A DNA stretch of 5,779 nt. Origin: Acidimicrobiia bacterium. Lineage in GTDB: Bacteria > Actinomycetota > Acidimicrobiia > Spongiisociales > SHLN01. The stretch lies in contig JABDOU010000122.1 of the NCBI GenBank assembly GCA_013043085.1, forward strand, positions 1-5,779, in the 5' to 3' direction. A program made the position numbers and the translations under genes. Under the pieces are notes generated by a model, which was not told the DNA's origin, did not search any database, and was given only the letters and a program-made list of their open reading frames with translations. Position 1 is the stretch's first letter. Each line of letters opens with the position of its first letter. Positions 1-5,449 of this stretch are shown piece by piece.

Positions 1-339
1 GTTGGAGATCGTGATCGTGTTGTTCGTGTCCGCGATGGCACCGCCGGTCAGGACGGTGGGATCACCGTTCTGGTTGCCCGCAGTCAACGTGTAGATGCCG
101 TTGTTTGGGGCGCCACCATCGATCTTCCACCCGAAGTCGGACGTGATGCTCGCGAACGCCGCGTCCTGGCTGGCGTTGAGGGCGGCGCAGTTTGGATTGC
201 CCGCCACCAGGATCGGCTCGATACCGTTCCCGGACGCTTCGTGCGTCGCCACGGCTGGTCCGGCGGCTAGCGCCAATACCAGTGCAAAAAGTAGGGGTAG
301 GGCCATGGTCGGCACTACCCGTTTGGATACAGCGGTCAT
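1..339 (-). CDS. Secreted protein of unknown function, N-terminal part (cut by left window edge)
   Basis: The reading frame opens at the ATG at 337-339 and runs without a stop to the window edge, giving 113 residues. Residues 1-31 form a classical Sec signal peptide: a basic start (K6, R7), a hydrophobic core at about 12-26 and an A-V-A cleavage site, so the mature protein should begin near T32. The mature part is polar, rich in Asn, Gly and Thr, and contains GNPNC (one Cys) and later W-K-I-D-G-G and G-I-Y-T-L-T-A-G. This layout resembles a loose class of exported proteins I remember as carrying GNPxC followed by a short beta-rich domain, but I cannot name a family. The start is chosen over the internal Met12 because an AAGGAGG sits 4 nt upstream and because the n-region precedes the hydrophobic core. 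It is probably its own transcription unit, 254 bp downstream of the exporter operon. Export is well supported; function is unknown. Confidence 0.8.
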   Translation of the reverse strand, partial: MTAVSKRVVPTMALPLLFALVLALAAGPAVATHEASGNGIEPILVAGNPNCAALNASQDAAFASITSDFGWKIDGGAPNNGIYTLTAGNQNGDPTVLTGGAIADTNNTITISN

Positions 340-343
340 TGTT

Positions 344-350
344 CCTCCTT
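344..350 (-). promoter_or_regulatory. Strong Shine-Dalgarno of the secreted protein
   Basis: On the minus strand AAGGAGG is followed by AACA and then ATG (337-339). It is the best match to the 16S rRNA tail in the window. It fixes the start of the secreted protein and supports translation of this truncated frame. Confidence 0.75.
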
Positions 351-593
351 GGTCTGCCCACAAGACCCGTGAGGACTCGGCCTGTGCGAGAAAGGAACTC
401 CTCGCCATCACGGACGTTCACCGCGTTCAATTGCGAACCTACCCCAATCGCGCAGGTGTCGTAGGGTATAAAGTGCCGTAAGACAAAAACTTCTCGCGCC
501 CTGGGAACGTCGAATGAGAAGCCGAGGCCGTGGCGGGGCTACTACCTGCCGGCTGCGGCCAGCTGTCCTCGATGAGCAACCGGGCCTGAATGG
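351..593. other. Non-coding gap between exporter operon and secreted-protein gene
   Basis: I see no convincing gene here; the open frames on both strands look accidental, with no ribosome-binding site and odd composition. The stretch around 464-490 is AT-rich for this genome and on the minus strand reads TTTATACCCTA. That could hold a -10 element (TATACC) for the secreted-protein gene, but no acceptable -35 lies at the right distance. No strong terminator hairpin follows the exporter operon; only 4-bp stems are visible near 551-562. Confidence 0.4.
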
Positions 594-1394
594 CTAGGTG
601 ACGAGCAGCTTCTCGACTCGGCGGCCGGCCATGATGAGACCGGATATCAGCATCGCGACGAGAAAAGCGATGTGACCCAGCATCGACCAGTCGATCACGC
701 CCAGAACCAAACCTCGCAGGAGATCTACGGATTGGTACAACGGTGAGAAGCGGGCCACGATCTGCAACCAATCCGGGTAGATCTCCAGAGGATAAAAGGT
801 TGCGGAAAAGAGGAACATCGGAAGGGTCACCACGAAGATCAGGTCGAAGTCCTGCCAGGACCGCATGTACGTTGTGGCAGCCATCCCTACCGCGCCAAAC
901 GCGAAGCCGGTGAGCATCGCGGCGGGAATGGCCAGCAGCCCCCACGGGCTCAGGATCAGACCCATGGCCCACATGACCACAACGAAGGCAGTGGCGTAGA
1001 GCGCCCCTCGCATCTGCGACCAGGTGATCTCGCCGATGGCAATGTCGCGTGGTGTCAACGGAGTAGCAAGTATCCCTTCGTAGGTCCGCATGTACTTCAG
1101 TTTGAAGAAGATGCCGAAGGATTCGAACACAGGGCCATTCATGGCCGATGCTGCCAGAAGTGCAGGTGCCGCGAAGGCTGCATAGGAGACCACCTGTCCG
1201 TTGGGCATGGTGATGTCGCCCACCAGGGCTCCGAAGCCCACCGTGATGGAAAAGAGGTAGAACACTGGCTCAAAGAAGCCGGATATCAGCACCCCCCACA
1301 GATGGCGGTACACGAGCAGGTTTCGCTCGACGATGCGACCCGAGCGCCCGAAATTGAACCGCCTTGGGACCACGCGCAACGGCAGCGTCGTCAC
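594..1394 (-). CDS. ABC-2 type exporter, second permease subunit
   Basis: A 266-residue inner-membrane protein of the ABC-2 (NodJ/DrrB-like) permease family, which is the usual length. After a basic cytoplasmic N-terminus (about 1-30) there are about six hydrophobic segments, near 35-57, 70-88, 128-148, 151-174, 185-200 and 238-256. The coupling-region stretch Y-M-R-T-Y-E-G-I-L-A-T-P-L-T (about 101-114) matches the equivalent K-T-Y-H-G-V-L-A-T-P-L-T in the other permease, and F-L-F-S-A-T-F-Y-P-L (about 194-203) is the family's late hallmark. It starts with GTG at 1392-1394, overlapping the TGA of the upstream permease as GTGA. No good Shine-Dalgarno precedes it, so translation is probably coupled. 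With the neighbouring permease it likely forms a heterodimeric channel driven by the ATPase at 2183-3112. The substrate (drug, lipid, glycolipid or oligosaccharide) cannot be deduced. Confidence 0.9.
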   Translation of the reverse strand: MTTLPLRVVPRRFNFGRSGRIVERNLLVYRHLWGVLISGFFEPVFYLFSITVGFGALVGDITMPNGQVVSYAAFAAPALLAASAMNGPVFESFGIFFKLKYMRTYEGILATPLTPRDIAIGEITWSQMRGALYATAFVVVMWAMGLILSPWGLLAIPAAMLTGFAFGAVGMAATTYMRSWQDFDLIFVVTLPMFLFSATFYPLEIYPDWLQIVARFSPLYQSVDLLRGLVLGVIDWSMLGHIAFLVAMLISGLIMAGRRVEKLLVT

Positions 1395-2173
1395 GAGATC
1401 AACCGCATGGTCATCTTCCGTCTCGCCACCGACAACCCGATAACGGTGAAGGCTGCAAGGACGAGAACATGCAATACGGGATGCCAGCTGGTGCTGACTC
1501 CGAGACCGGCAGCTCTCGTCAATTCAACGCCATGCCAGAGAGGAGTGGCGATCGCGAGCGGCTGGATGAATTCGGGCAACTGGGTGATCGGGAAGAAGGC
1601 TCCCGAGAACAGAAACATGGGTGTGATCCCGAAACGAAACAGGTTGGCGAGACCGACATCGCGGTCGAGGTAGGACGAAAAACCCATGACCGCGGCACCG
1701 AAGGCAAGTCCGGTGAGCCCGGCGGGAAGAATCGCCAACAGGGCGCGAGGCAATTCGAGCGCCCCGAAGGCAACCGCGACCAGCCCATAGACGAGGCTCA
1801 CAAAAAGCACCCTCGTGAACACGAACGCAACGTGACCCAGAACGAGACCGCCGACGGTCAACGGTGTCGCCAGCACGCCGTGATAGGTCTTGAGCCACTT
1901 CAGACCGGCCACCACGGGCCATGAACTGTCAGATGCTCCCGTGCTCATTGCCGTCGTCGCCATCAGCCCTGGTGCGAGGTAGGTGACGTAGCTGAAGGTA
2001 TCGATCACGGCTTCGCCGGTCTGTTGATCGACCAATTGCCCGAGCCCGAGGCCCATCGCCGACAGGAACAGGATCGGGTTGAGAAACGAGGCAAACATCG
2101 AACCGCGAAACACGTAGCGGTACCGCCTGGCGCTCGATTCGAAGTAGGTCATAGCGTGGCGAACCGTGGTCAT
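1391..2173 (-). CDS. ABC-2 type exporter, first permease subunit
   Basis: A 260-residue ABC-2 membrane protein, homologous to but clearly different from the next gene. Hydrophobic segments lie near 28-47, 62-79, 108-135, 142-167, 180-197 and 235-250. Family-type stretches are Y-L-A-P-G-L-M-A-T-T-A-M (65-76), L-K-W-L-K-T-Y-H-G-V-L-A-T-P-L-T (91-106), and F-L-F-S-G-A-F-F-P (187-195), followed by the P-L-W-H-G-V-E-L motif. These are typical of NodJ-like permeases in nodulation-factor, lipooligosaccharide and multidrug exporters. The ATG at 2171-2173 has GAAGGG five bases upstream, overlapping the TGA of the ATPase gene, with a 9-nt gap between the genes. Its own stop lies inside the next start. 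The gene order ATPase-permease-permease and tight spacing indicate one operon and one complex. Membership in the family is secure; the transported compound is not known. Confidence 0.92.
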   Translation of the reverse strand: MTTVRHAMTYFESSARRYRYVFRGSMFASFLNPILFLSAMGLGLGQLVDQQTGEAVIDTFSYVTYLAPGLMATTAMSTGASDSSWPVVAGLKWLKTYHGVLATPLTVGGLVLGHVAFVFTRVLFVSLVYGLVAVAFGALELPRALLAILPAGLTGLAFGAAVMGFSSYLDRDVGLANLFRFGITPMFLFSGAFFPITQLPEFIQPLAIATPLWHGVELTRAAGLGVSTSWHPVLHVLVLAAFTVIGLSVARRKMTMRLIS

Positions 2174-2182
2174 CGCGACCCT

Positions 2183-3112
2183 TCAATCCACCAGGGTGCG
2201 GCCGGTCAGCTTGAGGAATACATCCTCGAGCGTGCTGCGCCTCGTCAGGATGGTTTCGGGAAACAGACCGCGCTTGTGGATCTCTTCGGCAGCCCGGTCT
2301 CCGTCGTCGGTGTAGAGAAGCACTCGATCCGGCAGAGCTTCGATGCGCGAGCCGAGATCCTCCAGCCGATTGACCACCCCTTCTTGAACGCCGACCGGGA
2401 ACCGGACCTCGACGACTTCGCGGGGACTGTGCTTCTGTATGAGTGCGGCCGGAGAGCCCTCCGCGACGATCTTGCCTCCGTCCATGACAACGAGGCGATC
2501 GCAAAGCTGCTCGGCTTCATCCATGTAGTGCGTTGTGATGATGAGCGTGACGCCATCTTGTTTGAGGCGGTAAAGACGATCCCACAATAGATGGCGAGCC
2601 TGGGGATCAAGGCCGGTCGTCGGCTCATCGAGCAACAGCAGGTCGGGTTGGTTGATGAGTGAGCGGGCAATCGTCAACCGCCGCTTCATACCACCTGACA
2701 GTGAGTCGACCTTGTCCTTGGCGCGATCCGACAGCTGGGCAAAGGCGAGCAGCTCCTCGATACGTTCCTTGATAAGCGAGCGACTCAGCCCGAAGTAGCG
2801 GCCATAGATGATCAGGTTGGCATCAACGGGCAGTTCGGGGTCGAGATTGTCTTCCTGCGGCACCACGCCGAGACGTTGGCGGATCTCGGATCCATGGAAC
2901 TCCGGGTCGAGACCCAGGACCTCGATAAACCCGTCACTGGCGGGCGAAGTCGCTCCGATGATGCGCATCGTCGAGCTCTTGCCTGCTCCGTTTGGACCGA
3001 GGAACCCGAAGGCCTCACCCGATCGCACCTCGAAGTCGATGTTGTCGACCGCAACGAAATCTCCGAACCGTTTGGTGAGTCCTTTGGCGACAACGAGCGA
3101 ATCCGATGGCAT
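2183..3112 (-). CDS. ABC exporter ATP-binding protein, DrrA/NodI-like
   Basis: A 309-residue cytoplasmic ATPase that hydrolyses ATP to drive export through the two downstream permeases. All nucleotide-binding elements are intact: Walker A GPNGAGKSS (39-47), Q-loop Q86 in V-V-P-Q-E-D, signature LSGGM (138-142), Walker B L-L-L-L-D-E-P with D162 and catalytic E163, D-loop G-L-D (167-169) and switch His195 in T-T-H-Y-M-D-E-A-E. The C-terminal ~75 residues form the extension typical of DrrA-type drug exporters and end in S-T-L-E-D-V-F-L-K-L-T-G-R (293-305). It is the first gene of the exporter operon. The ATG at 3110-3112 is the only ATG or GTG available, because an in-frame TAG lies four codons upstream. 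No Shine-Dalgarno is visible, so the mRNA may be leaderless. The symbol drrA or nodI would claim a substrate that the sequence does not show. Confidence 0.95.
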   Translation of the reverse strand: MPSDSLVVAKGLTKRFGDFVAVDNIDFEVRSGEAFGFLGPNGAGKSSTMRIIGATSPASDGFIEVLGLDPEFHGSEIRQRLGVVPQEDNLDPELPVDANLIIYGRYFGLSRSLIKERIEELLAFAQLSDRAKDKVDSLSGGMKRRLTIARSLINQPDLLLLDEPTTGLDPQARHLLWDRLYRLKQDGVTLIITTHYMDEAEQLCDRLVVMDGGKIVAEGSPAALIQKHSPREVVEVRFPVGVQEGVVNRLEDLGSRIEALPDRVLLYTDDGDRAAEEIHKRGLFPETILTRRSTLEDVFLKLTGRTLVD

Positions 3113-3118
3113 GGCGGA

Positions 3119-3124
3119 ACGCTA
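3119..3124 (-). promoter_or_regulatory. Possible -10 element for leaderless transcription of the exporter operon
   Basis: On the minus strand GCTAGCGT contains TAGCGT, which fits the actinobacterial TAnnnT -10 pattern. It ends 6 nt before the ATG, so transcription would begin at or next to the start codon, in keeping with the missing ribosome-binding site. No recognisable -35 hexamer is present, so this is tentative. Confidence 0.3.
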
Positions 3125-3171
3125 GCTTCGGTCGGCGCCCCGCGATGCCCGTGACAGTGATTGCGAACGTT

Positions 3172-3201
3172 GTCGGCCCCGGTCTGCGACCCGGGGCCGA
3201 C
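3172..3201 (-). terminator. GC-rich hairpin, probable terminator without U-tract
   Basis: GTCGGCCCCGG (3172-3182) and CCGGGGCCGAC (3191-3201) are perfect reverse complements around an 8-base loop. The hairpin lies 9 nt past the TAG of the six-helix membrane protein gene and before the exporter operon on the same strand, which is where a terminator is expected. No run of U follows in either direction. It would therefore be a U-less actinobacterial-type terminator or an mRNA 3'-end stabiliser. Confidence 0.6.
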
Positions 3202-3210
3202 CGGAACGCG

Positions 3211-3951
3211 CTATCGACTGGTCAGTCGAGCGTCTCCGGGCACACCTACGGGCTCAGGCGAACCCGTGAGATCAACTACGTGATCGCCGAGAACTGCCAT
3301 CGTGACGCCGGTGATCAGCGCCCATCCCAACAGGATCAGATTGCCCACCCAGAGCAGGTTGCCCAGATCCTCAGATACCGGAAATCCAAACACCCCGACC
3401 AGGCTGGGAATGGCAGCCAACGCTGTCAGAACGGCCAGCCACCGGGGGGTGGCGCCCCGAAAACCCGCGTAGGCGGCCGCAATCAGCAAGAACGGAATTG
3501 CCAACACCGCAAGTATCCAGAACCCATCAAATCCCATCTCGACCGTAAACATGCCACGCAAGAACTCCGCGGCGGTGCCCGAGGCGTCCTCCTGCTCCAA
3601 CCCTGCGTAGAGGGCCGTGATTATGCCGAGGGAGCCGGCCATCACAAAACCGAGACCCGCGAAAACCCGAGCAGCTCGACTTCCGGGATCGGTACGCAGG
3701 AATCGATTCCGCATACTGACAACGAACCAGACCAGCGCCGCCACCGCAGCGAACATCAGGAGATAGCCGTACCTCGACGCAACCGTGCCTGTGTAATAGT
3801 CGGCGATTGCTTCAGTCGAAACGATTTCAGTTCTCGGATCCCCCGGCCACTCGCCACGAGTCGACTGCAGCCAGATCCCTCCGATAGCCAGAAGCGGGAA
3901 TGCCACGCCCGCCAGATAACCAAACCGGTCAAATGACCACTTCTTAACCAT
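3211..3951 (-). CDS. Six-helix integral membrane protein of unknown function
   Basis: A 246-residue protein with about six transmembrane segments, near 10-28, 61-80, 96-116, 143-163, 170-190 and 199-221. A polar loop of about 30 residues lies between the first two (S-T-R-G-E-W-P-G-D-P-R and on), and the tail is short and hydrophilic. I see no catalytic motif, metal-binding cluster or transport signature and do not recognise a named family. Its first 14 residues (MVKKWSFDRFGYLA) closely resemble those of the lipoprotein encoded just upstream (MIEKGSFNRFGYLA), and the DNA leader in front of both is duplicated; beyond that the proteins are unrelated. The ATG at 3949-3951 is preceded by the purine-rich AAAGAGGAAGGAAT. 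The gene lies 108 bp after the lipoprotein stop on the same strand, so it may be cotranscribed, and the hairpin at 3172-3201 probably ends the unit. A sensing, anchoring or transport role in the envelope is only a guess. Confidence 0.85.
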   Translation of the reverse strand: MVKKWSFDRFGYLAGVAFPLLAIGGIWLQSTRGEWPGDPRTEIVSTEAIADYYTGTVASRYGYLLMFAAVAALVWFVVSMRNRFLRTDPGSRAARVFAGLGFVMAGSLGIITALYAGLEQEDASGTAAEFLRGMFTVEMGFDGFWILAVLAIPFLLIAAAYAGFRGATPRWLAVLTALAAIPSLVGVFGFPVSEDLGNLLWVGNLILLGWALITGVTMAVLGDHVVDLTGSPEPVGVPGDARLTSR

Positions 3952-3965
3952 ATTCCTTCCTCTTT
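3952..3965 (-). promoter_or_regulatory. Ribosome-binding site of the membrane protein
   Basis: The minus strand reads AAAGAGGAAGGAAT directly before ATG; AGAGG lies 7 nt from the start codon. It is one base shorter than the matching tract of the lipoprotein, and this puts the upstream leader frame out of phase with the membrane-protein frame. Confidence 0.65.
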
Positions 3966-4018
3966 GATGGTTAAGAACACATGTATCAGATGCGTGGCGT
4001 CACGACCATGCGCAACGG

Positions 4019-4034
4019 TGGCAGATTCCTGCCA
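4019..4034. promoter_or_regulatory. Dyad TGGCAG-N4-CTGCCA, copy A
   Basis: TGGCAGATTCCTGCCA has perfect 6-bp arms around a 4-base centre and ends 67 nt before the membrane-protein ATG. The same arms occur in copy B at nearly the same distance. It could be an operator for a dimeric regulator or a small RNA hairpin in the leader. It lies between the lipoprotein stop and the membrane-protein start. Confidence 0.4.
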
Positions 4035-4059
4035 AACATGACCTCCGCTGCGCATCGAC

Positions 4060-5262
4060 TCAGGCGTTCTTCAGATGCCATGCCGCCCAGTCGTTGATGT
4101 TGTCCAGAATGAGGTTGGCACATTGGTGCGTACGTGCGGTGGCGCACCCGGCTTCGTCATAAGCCGCTCGCAGCTCGCGCACCTCCTCCTTCTTCAAATC
4201 TCCCTCCTCCGCGAATCGCTTGAAGCTCGCGGAGAGTTCGCTGTCTTCCGGATAGTTATCGTGGTACCAGGTGCTCTCCCCGCCAAGGGCGGTCACGAAT
4301 GCAGAGTCCGGCACGGTGAATTCTCGAGTCATTACTGCGGGTGGTTTATCGACAGCACGGTTCATTGCGTTCGCGTAATGCACCTCGCATGACAGGTCGT
4401 TGGCGCCGGTCTCGAGTCGTTCACACTTCTCGACGGTGACTTCCGCACCCAGGAGGTGCTCATATTCGATTGTTGCAGCAGGCGAGGGGCCAGACGCACC
4501 CGACTCGCAGTCCGTATCGTCGTCGAAATGCACAGAAACACTCAGGAAAACGGCAACCTCGCAGCCTCCTCCGTACCACGACTCGAGGGTGACCTCCACA
4601 ACGCTCGCAGGATCTGGAGGGGTCTTTCGCCAATCCACCCACGCGTCGAGGTTCTCCAACTGGATGACGGCGCACGATTCAGAGAACGGACCAAATCCGC
4701 ACTCCTCGTAGCCGTCGAAGCGGTCGCTGAGCGCCAGAAACGATCCCATCTGGAGCACGATCCACGAATGCTCAGGGAATGCAAATTGGGTAACGACGCC
4801 GTTCTCGACCGTGACCCCGATCGTGTCGCCCTGGTCGACATAGGCGATCGCGTCGGTGATGGTGTTGTGATACGGCACACGGCAGCTGAACATACCGCCA
4901 CCCGAACCGTTGCAGGTCAGGGTCAATCGTCCGCCTATTGCGCCCTGATATGCCGACTCAGCGCGAATTTCGTCGTCCGTCCGATCGGTGAGCTCGAAGA
5001 GTTCCGCGGCTCGCCCGGAGTCACCTGAATAAAACGCAGCGACTGCCGATTCAATGGTCTCGAGGTCCTCCTCCACCTGGGCGTCTGAGGATGTTGTCGA
5101 ATCCGCTTCCGTAGTGGAGCTTGTCGACGCCGTGTCCTGGTTCGCGGCGGACCTTCTGTCGGGTTGCCCAGACTCTGAGCCGCAGGCTCCAAGAACGACT
5201 AGAAGAACGAGTGATACTGCCGCTAAATAACCGAACCGGTTGAATGAACCCTTCTCAATCAT
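4060..5262 (-). CDS. Lipoprotein with two diverged cysteine-paired repeats, function unknown
   Basis: A 400-residue lipoprotein. Residues 1-27 are a type II signal peptide: basic or polar start (K4, R9), hydrophobic core at about 12-24 and lipobox L-G-A-C with lipidated C27. A Ser/Thr/Asp-rich linker follows (about 28-62). Two related segments can be seen, about 66-212 and 263-396. Each has a close Cys pair early (C117/C127; C280/C292) in a beta-like stretch, and a second pair near its end (C188/C197; C373/C381) followed by a similar tail (Q-L-E-N-L-D-A-W-V-D-W versus L-I-L-D-N-I-N-D-W-A-A-W). A fifth pair, C234/C252, lies between. The A-A-F-Y-S-G-D stretch is reminiscent of NTF2/SnoaL-like domains, but this is weak. 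The ATG at 5260-5262 is chosen because it has a purine-rich ribosome-binding tract and puts the signal peptide at the N-terminus. The same frame stays open to 5472, but a start there would bury the signal. It probably acts on the outer face of the membrane. Confidence 0.85.
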   Translation of the reverse strand: MIEKGSFNRFGYLAAVSLVLLVVLGACGSESGQPDRRSAANQDTASTSSTTEADSTTSSDAQVEEDLETIESAVAAFYSGDSGRAAELFELTDRTDDEIRAESAYQGAIGGRLTLTCNGSGGGMFSCRVPYHNTITDAIAYVDQGDTIGVTVENGVVTQFAFPEHSWIVLQMGSFLALSDRFDGYEECGFGPFSESCAVIQLENLDAWVDWRKTPPDPASVVEVTLESWYGGGCEVAVFLSVSVHFDDDTDCESGASGPSPAATIEYEHLLGAEVTVEKCERLETGANDLSCEVHYANAMNRAVDKPPAVMTREFTVPDSAFVTALGGESTWYHDNYPEDSELSASFKRFAEEGDLKKEEVRELRAAYDEAGCATARTHQCANLILDNINDWAAWHLKNA

Positions 5263-5277
5263 ATTCCTTCCCCCTTT
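5263..5277 (-). promoter_or_regulatory. Ribosome-binding site that decides the lipoprotein start
   Basis: The minus strand reads AAAGGGGGAAGGAAT directly before the ATG at 5260-5262. It matches the tract before the membrane-protein gene and is the main reason to start the lipoprotein here rather than at in-frame ATGs at 5358 or 5472. Confidence 0.65.
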
Positions 5278-5330
5278 GATGGTTAACCACAGGTGTATCA
5301 GAGCCGTCGCATCACGACCGTGTGCAACCG

Positions 5331-5346
5331 TGGCAGATTTCTGCCA
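5331..5346. promoter_or_regulatory. Dyad TGGCAG-N4-CTGCCA, copy B
   Basis: TGGCAGATTTCTGCCA has arms of 6 bp, extendable to 7, around its centre and ends 68 nt upstream of the lipoprotein ATG. The symmetric arms are fully conserved in copy A while the centre differs by one base, so this may be a regulator-binding site or a leader hairpin. Confidence 0.4.
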
Positions 5347-5391
5347 ATCGTTCGTCATCGTGAACACCTCGGCGAGTATCTCGTGGACCCG

Positions 5392-5412
5392 TGCCTCATC
5401 GGTGCTGAGGCA
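5392..5412. repeat. Inverted repeat in the divergent intergenic region
   Basis: TGCCTCA and TGAGGCA are perfect 7-bp arms around a 7-base centre. It lies between the divergent lipoprotein and methyltransferase genes, where an operator would be expected. It shares no arm sequence with the TGGCAG dyads. Confidence 0.4.
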
Positions 5413-5415
5413 GTG

Positions 5416-5444
5416 GTTGCTAGCGTCACTGTTGCTAGCGTCAC
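5416..5444. repeat. Two tandem 15-bp units before the methyltransferase start
   Basis: GTTGCTAGCGTCAC occurs at 5416-5429 and again at 5431-5444, a period of 15 bp with identical 14-base cores. The second copy ends 5 nt before the methyltransferase ATG. Each holds TAGCGT, a possible -10 (TAnnnT). From the second copy transcription would start very close to the ATG. Confidence 0.6.
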
Positions 5445-5449
5445 GTGGG

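Larger units (their letters stand above)
3910..4035 (-). repeat. Leader module copy A (upstream of membrane protein gene)
   Basis: This 126-bp stretch aligns with 5221-5347 at about 105 of 127 columns (hand count), with one single-base gap in the ribosome-binding tract. It covers the TGGCAG dyad, the leader, the Shine-Dalgarno and the first 14 codons of the membrane protein. In the leader frame the peptide W-Q-E followed by SATVAHGRDAT and then LTIK can be read, nearly the same as in copy B. Here, however, the frame is shifted relative to the membrane-protein start. Upstream it could begin at an ATG at 4053-4055, 4 nt past the lipoprotein stop. Confidence 0.85.
5221..5347 (-). repeat. Leader module copy B (upstream of lipoprotein gene)
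   Basis: Partner of 3910-4035. It holds the dyad, a leader readable as W-Q-K followed by SATVAHGRDAT and then LTIK, the ribosome-binding tract and the first 14 codons of the lipoprotein. Here the leader frame is in phase with the lipoprotein and could start at an ATG at 5356-5358. Of 12 differences between the copies in the 72 leader bases from TGG to AAA, 7 fall on third positions of this frame and 6 of the 10 changed codons are synonymous. Confidence 0.85.

Noticed and set aside
439..972. Minus-strand frame of 177 codons overlapping the end of the second permease
   Set aside because: It lies in another frame of a clear ABC-2 permease, is rich in Arg, Gly and His, and has no start signal.
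1364..1924. Plus-strand frame of 186 codons opposite the first permease
   Set aside because: The product is highly charged and low in hydrophobic residues, typical of an antisense shadow of a membrane-protein gene. The opposite strand encodes an intact ABC-2 permease.
3106..3936. Plus-strand frame of 276 codons opposite the membrane protein
   Set aside because: It is an antisense shadow with atypical composition (rich in Arg, Gln, Pro, Ser) and no ribosome-binding site. It also crosses the terminator hairpin.
3756..4055. A 99-residue minus-strand frame carrying the SATVAHGRDAT leader peptide of copy A
   Set aside because: Most of it lies out of frame inside the membrane-protein gene and has no domain character. 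Only its first ~30 codons, in the duplicated leader, are of interest and they are covered there.
3952..4059. A known riboswitch class in the duplicated leader
   Set aside because: I compared it from memory with c-di-GMP, c-di-AMP, fluoride and guanidine consensus cores and found no match. Apart from the 6-bp dyad, the small stems differ between copies rather than covary.
3910..5347. Integron attC sites or transposon ends as the reason for the repeated module
   Set aside because: No transposase or integrase is present, there are no terminal inverted repeats or target duplications, and the repeat extends into coding sequence from the 5' side of genes, unlike attC sites.
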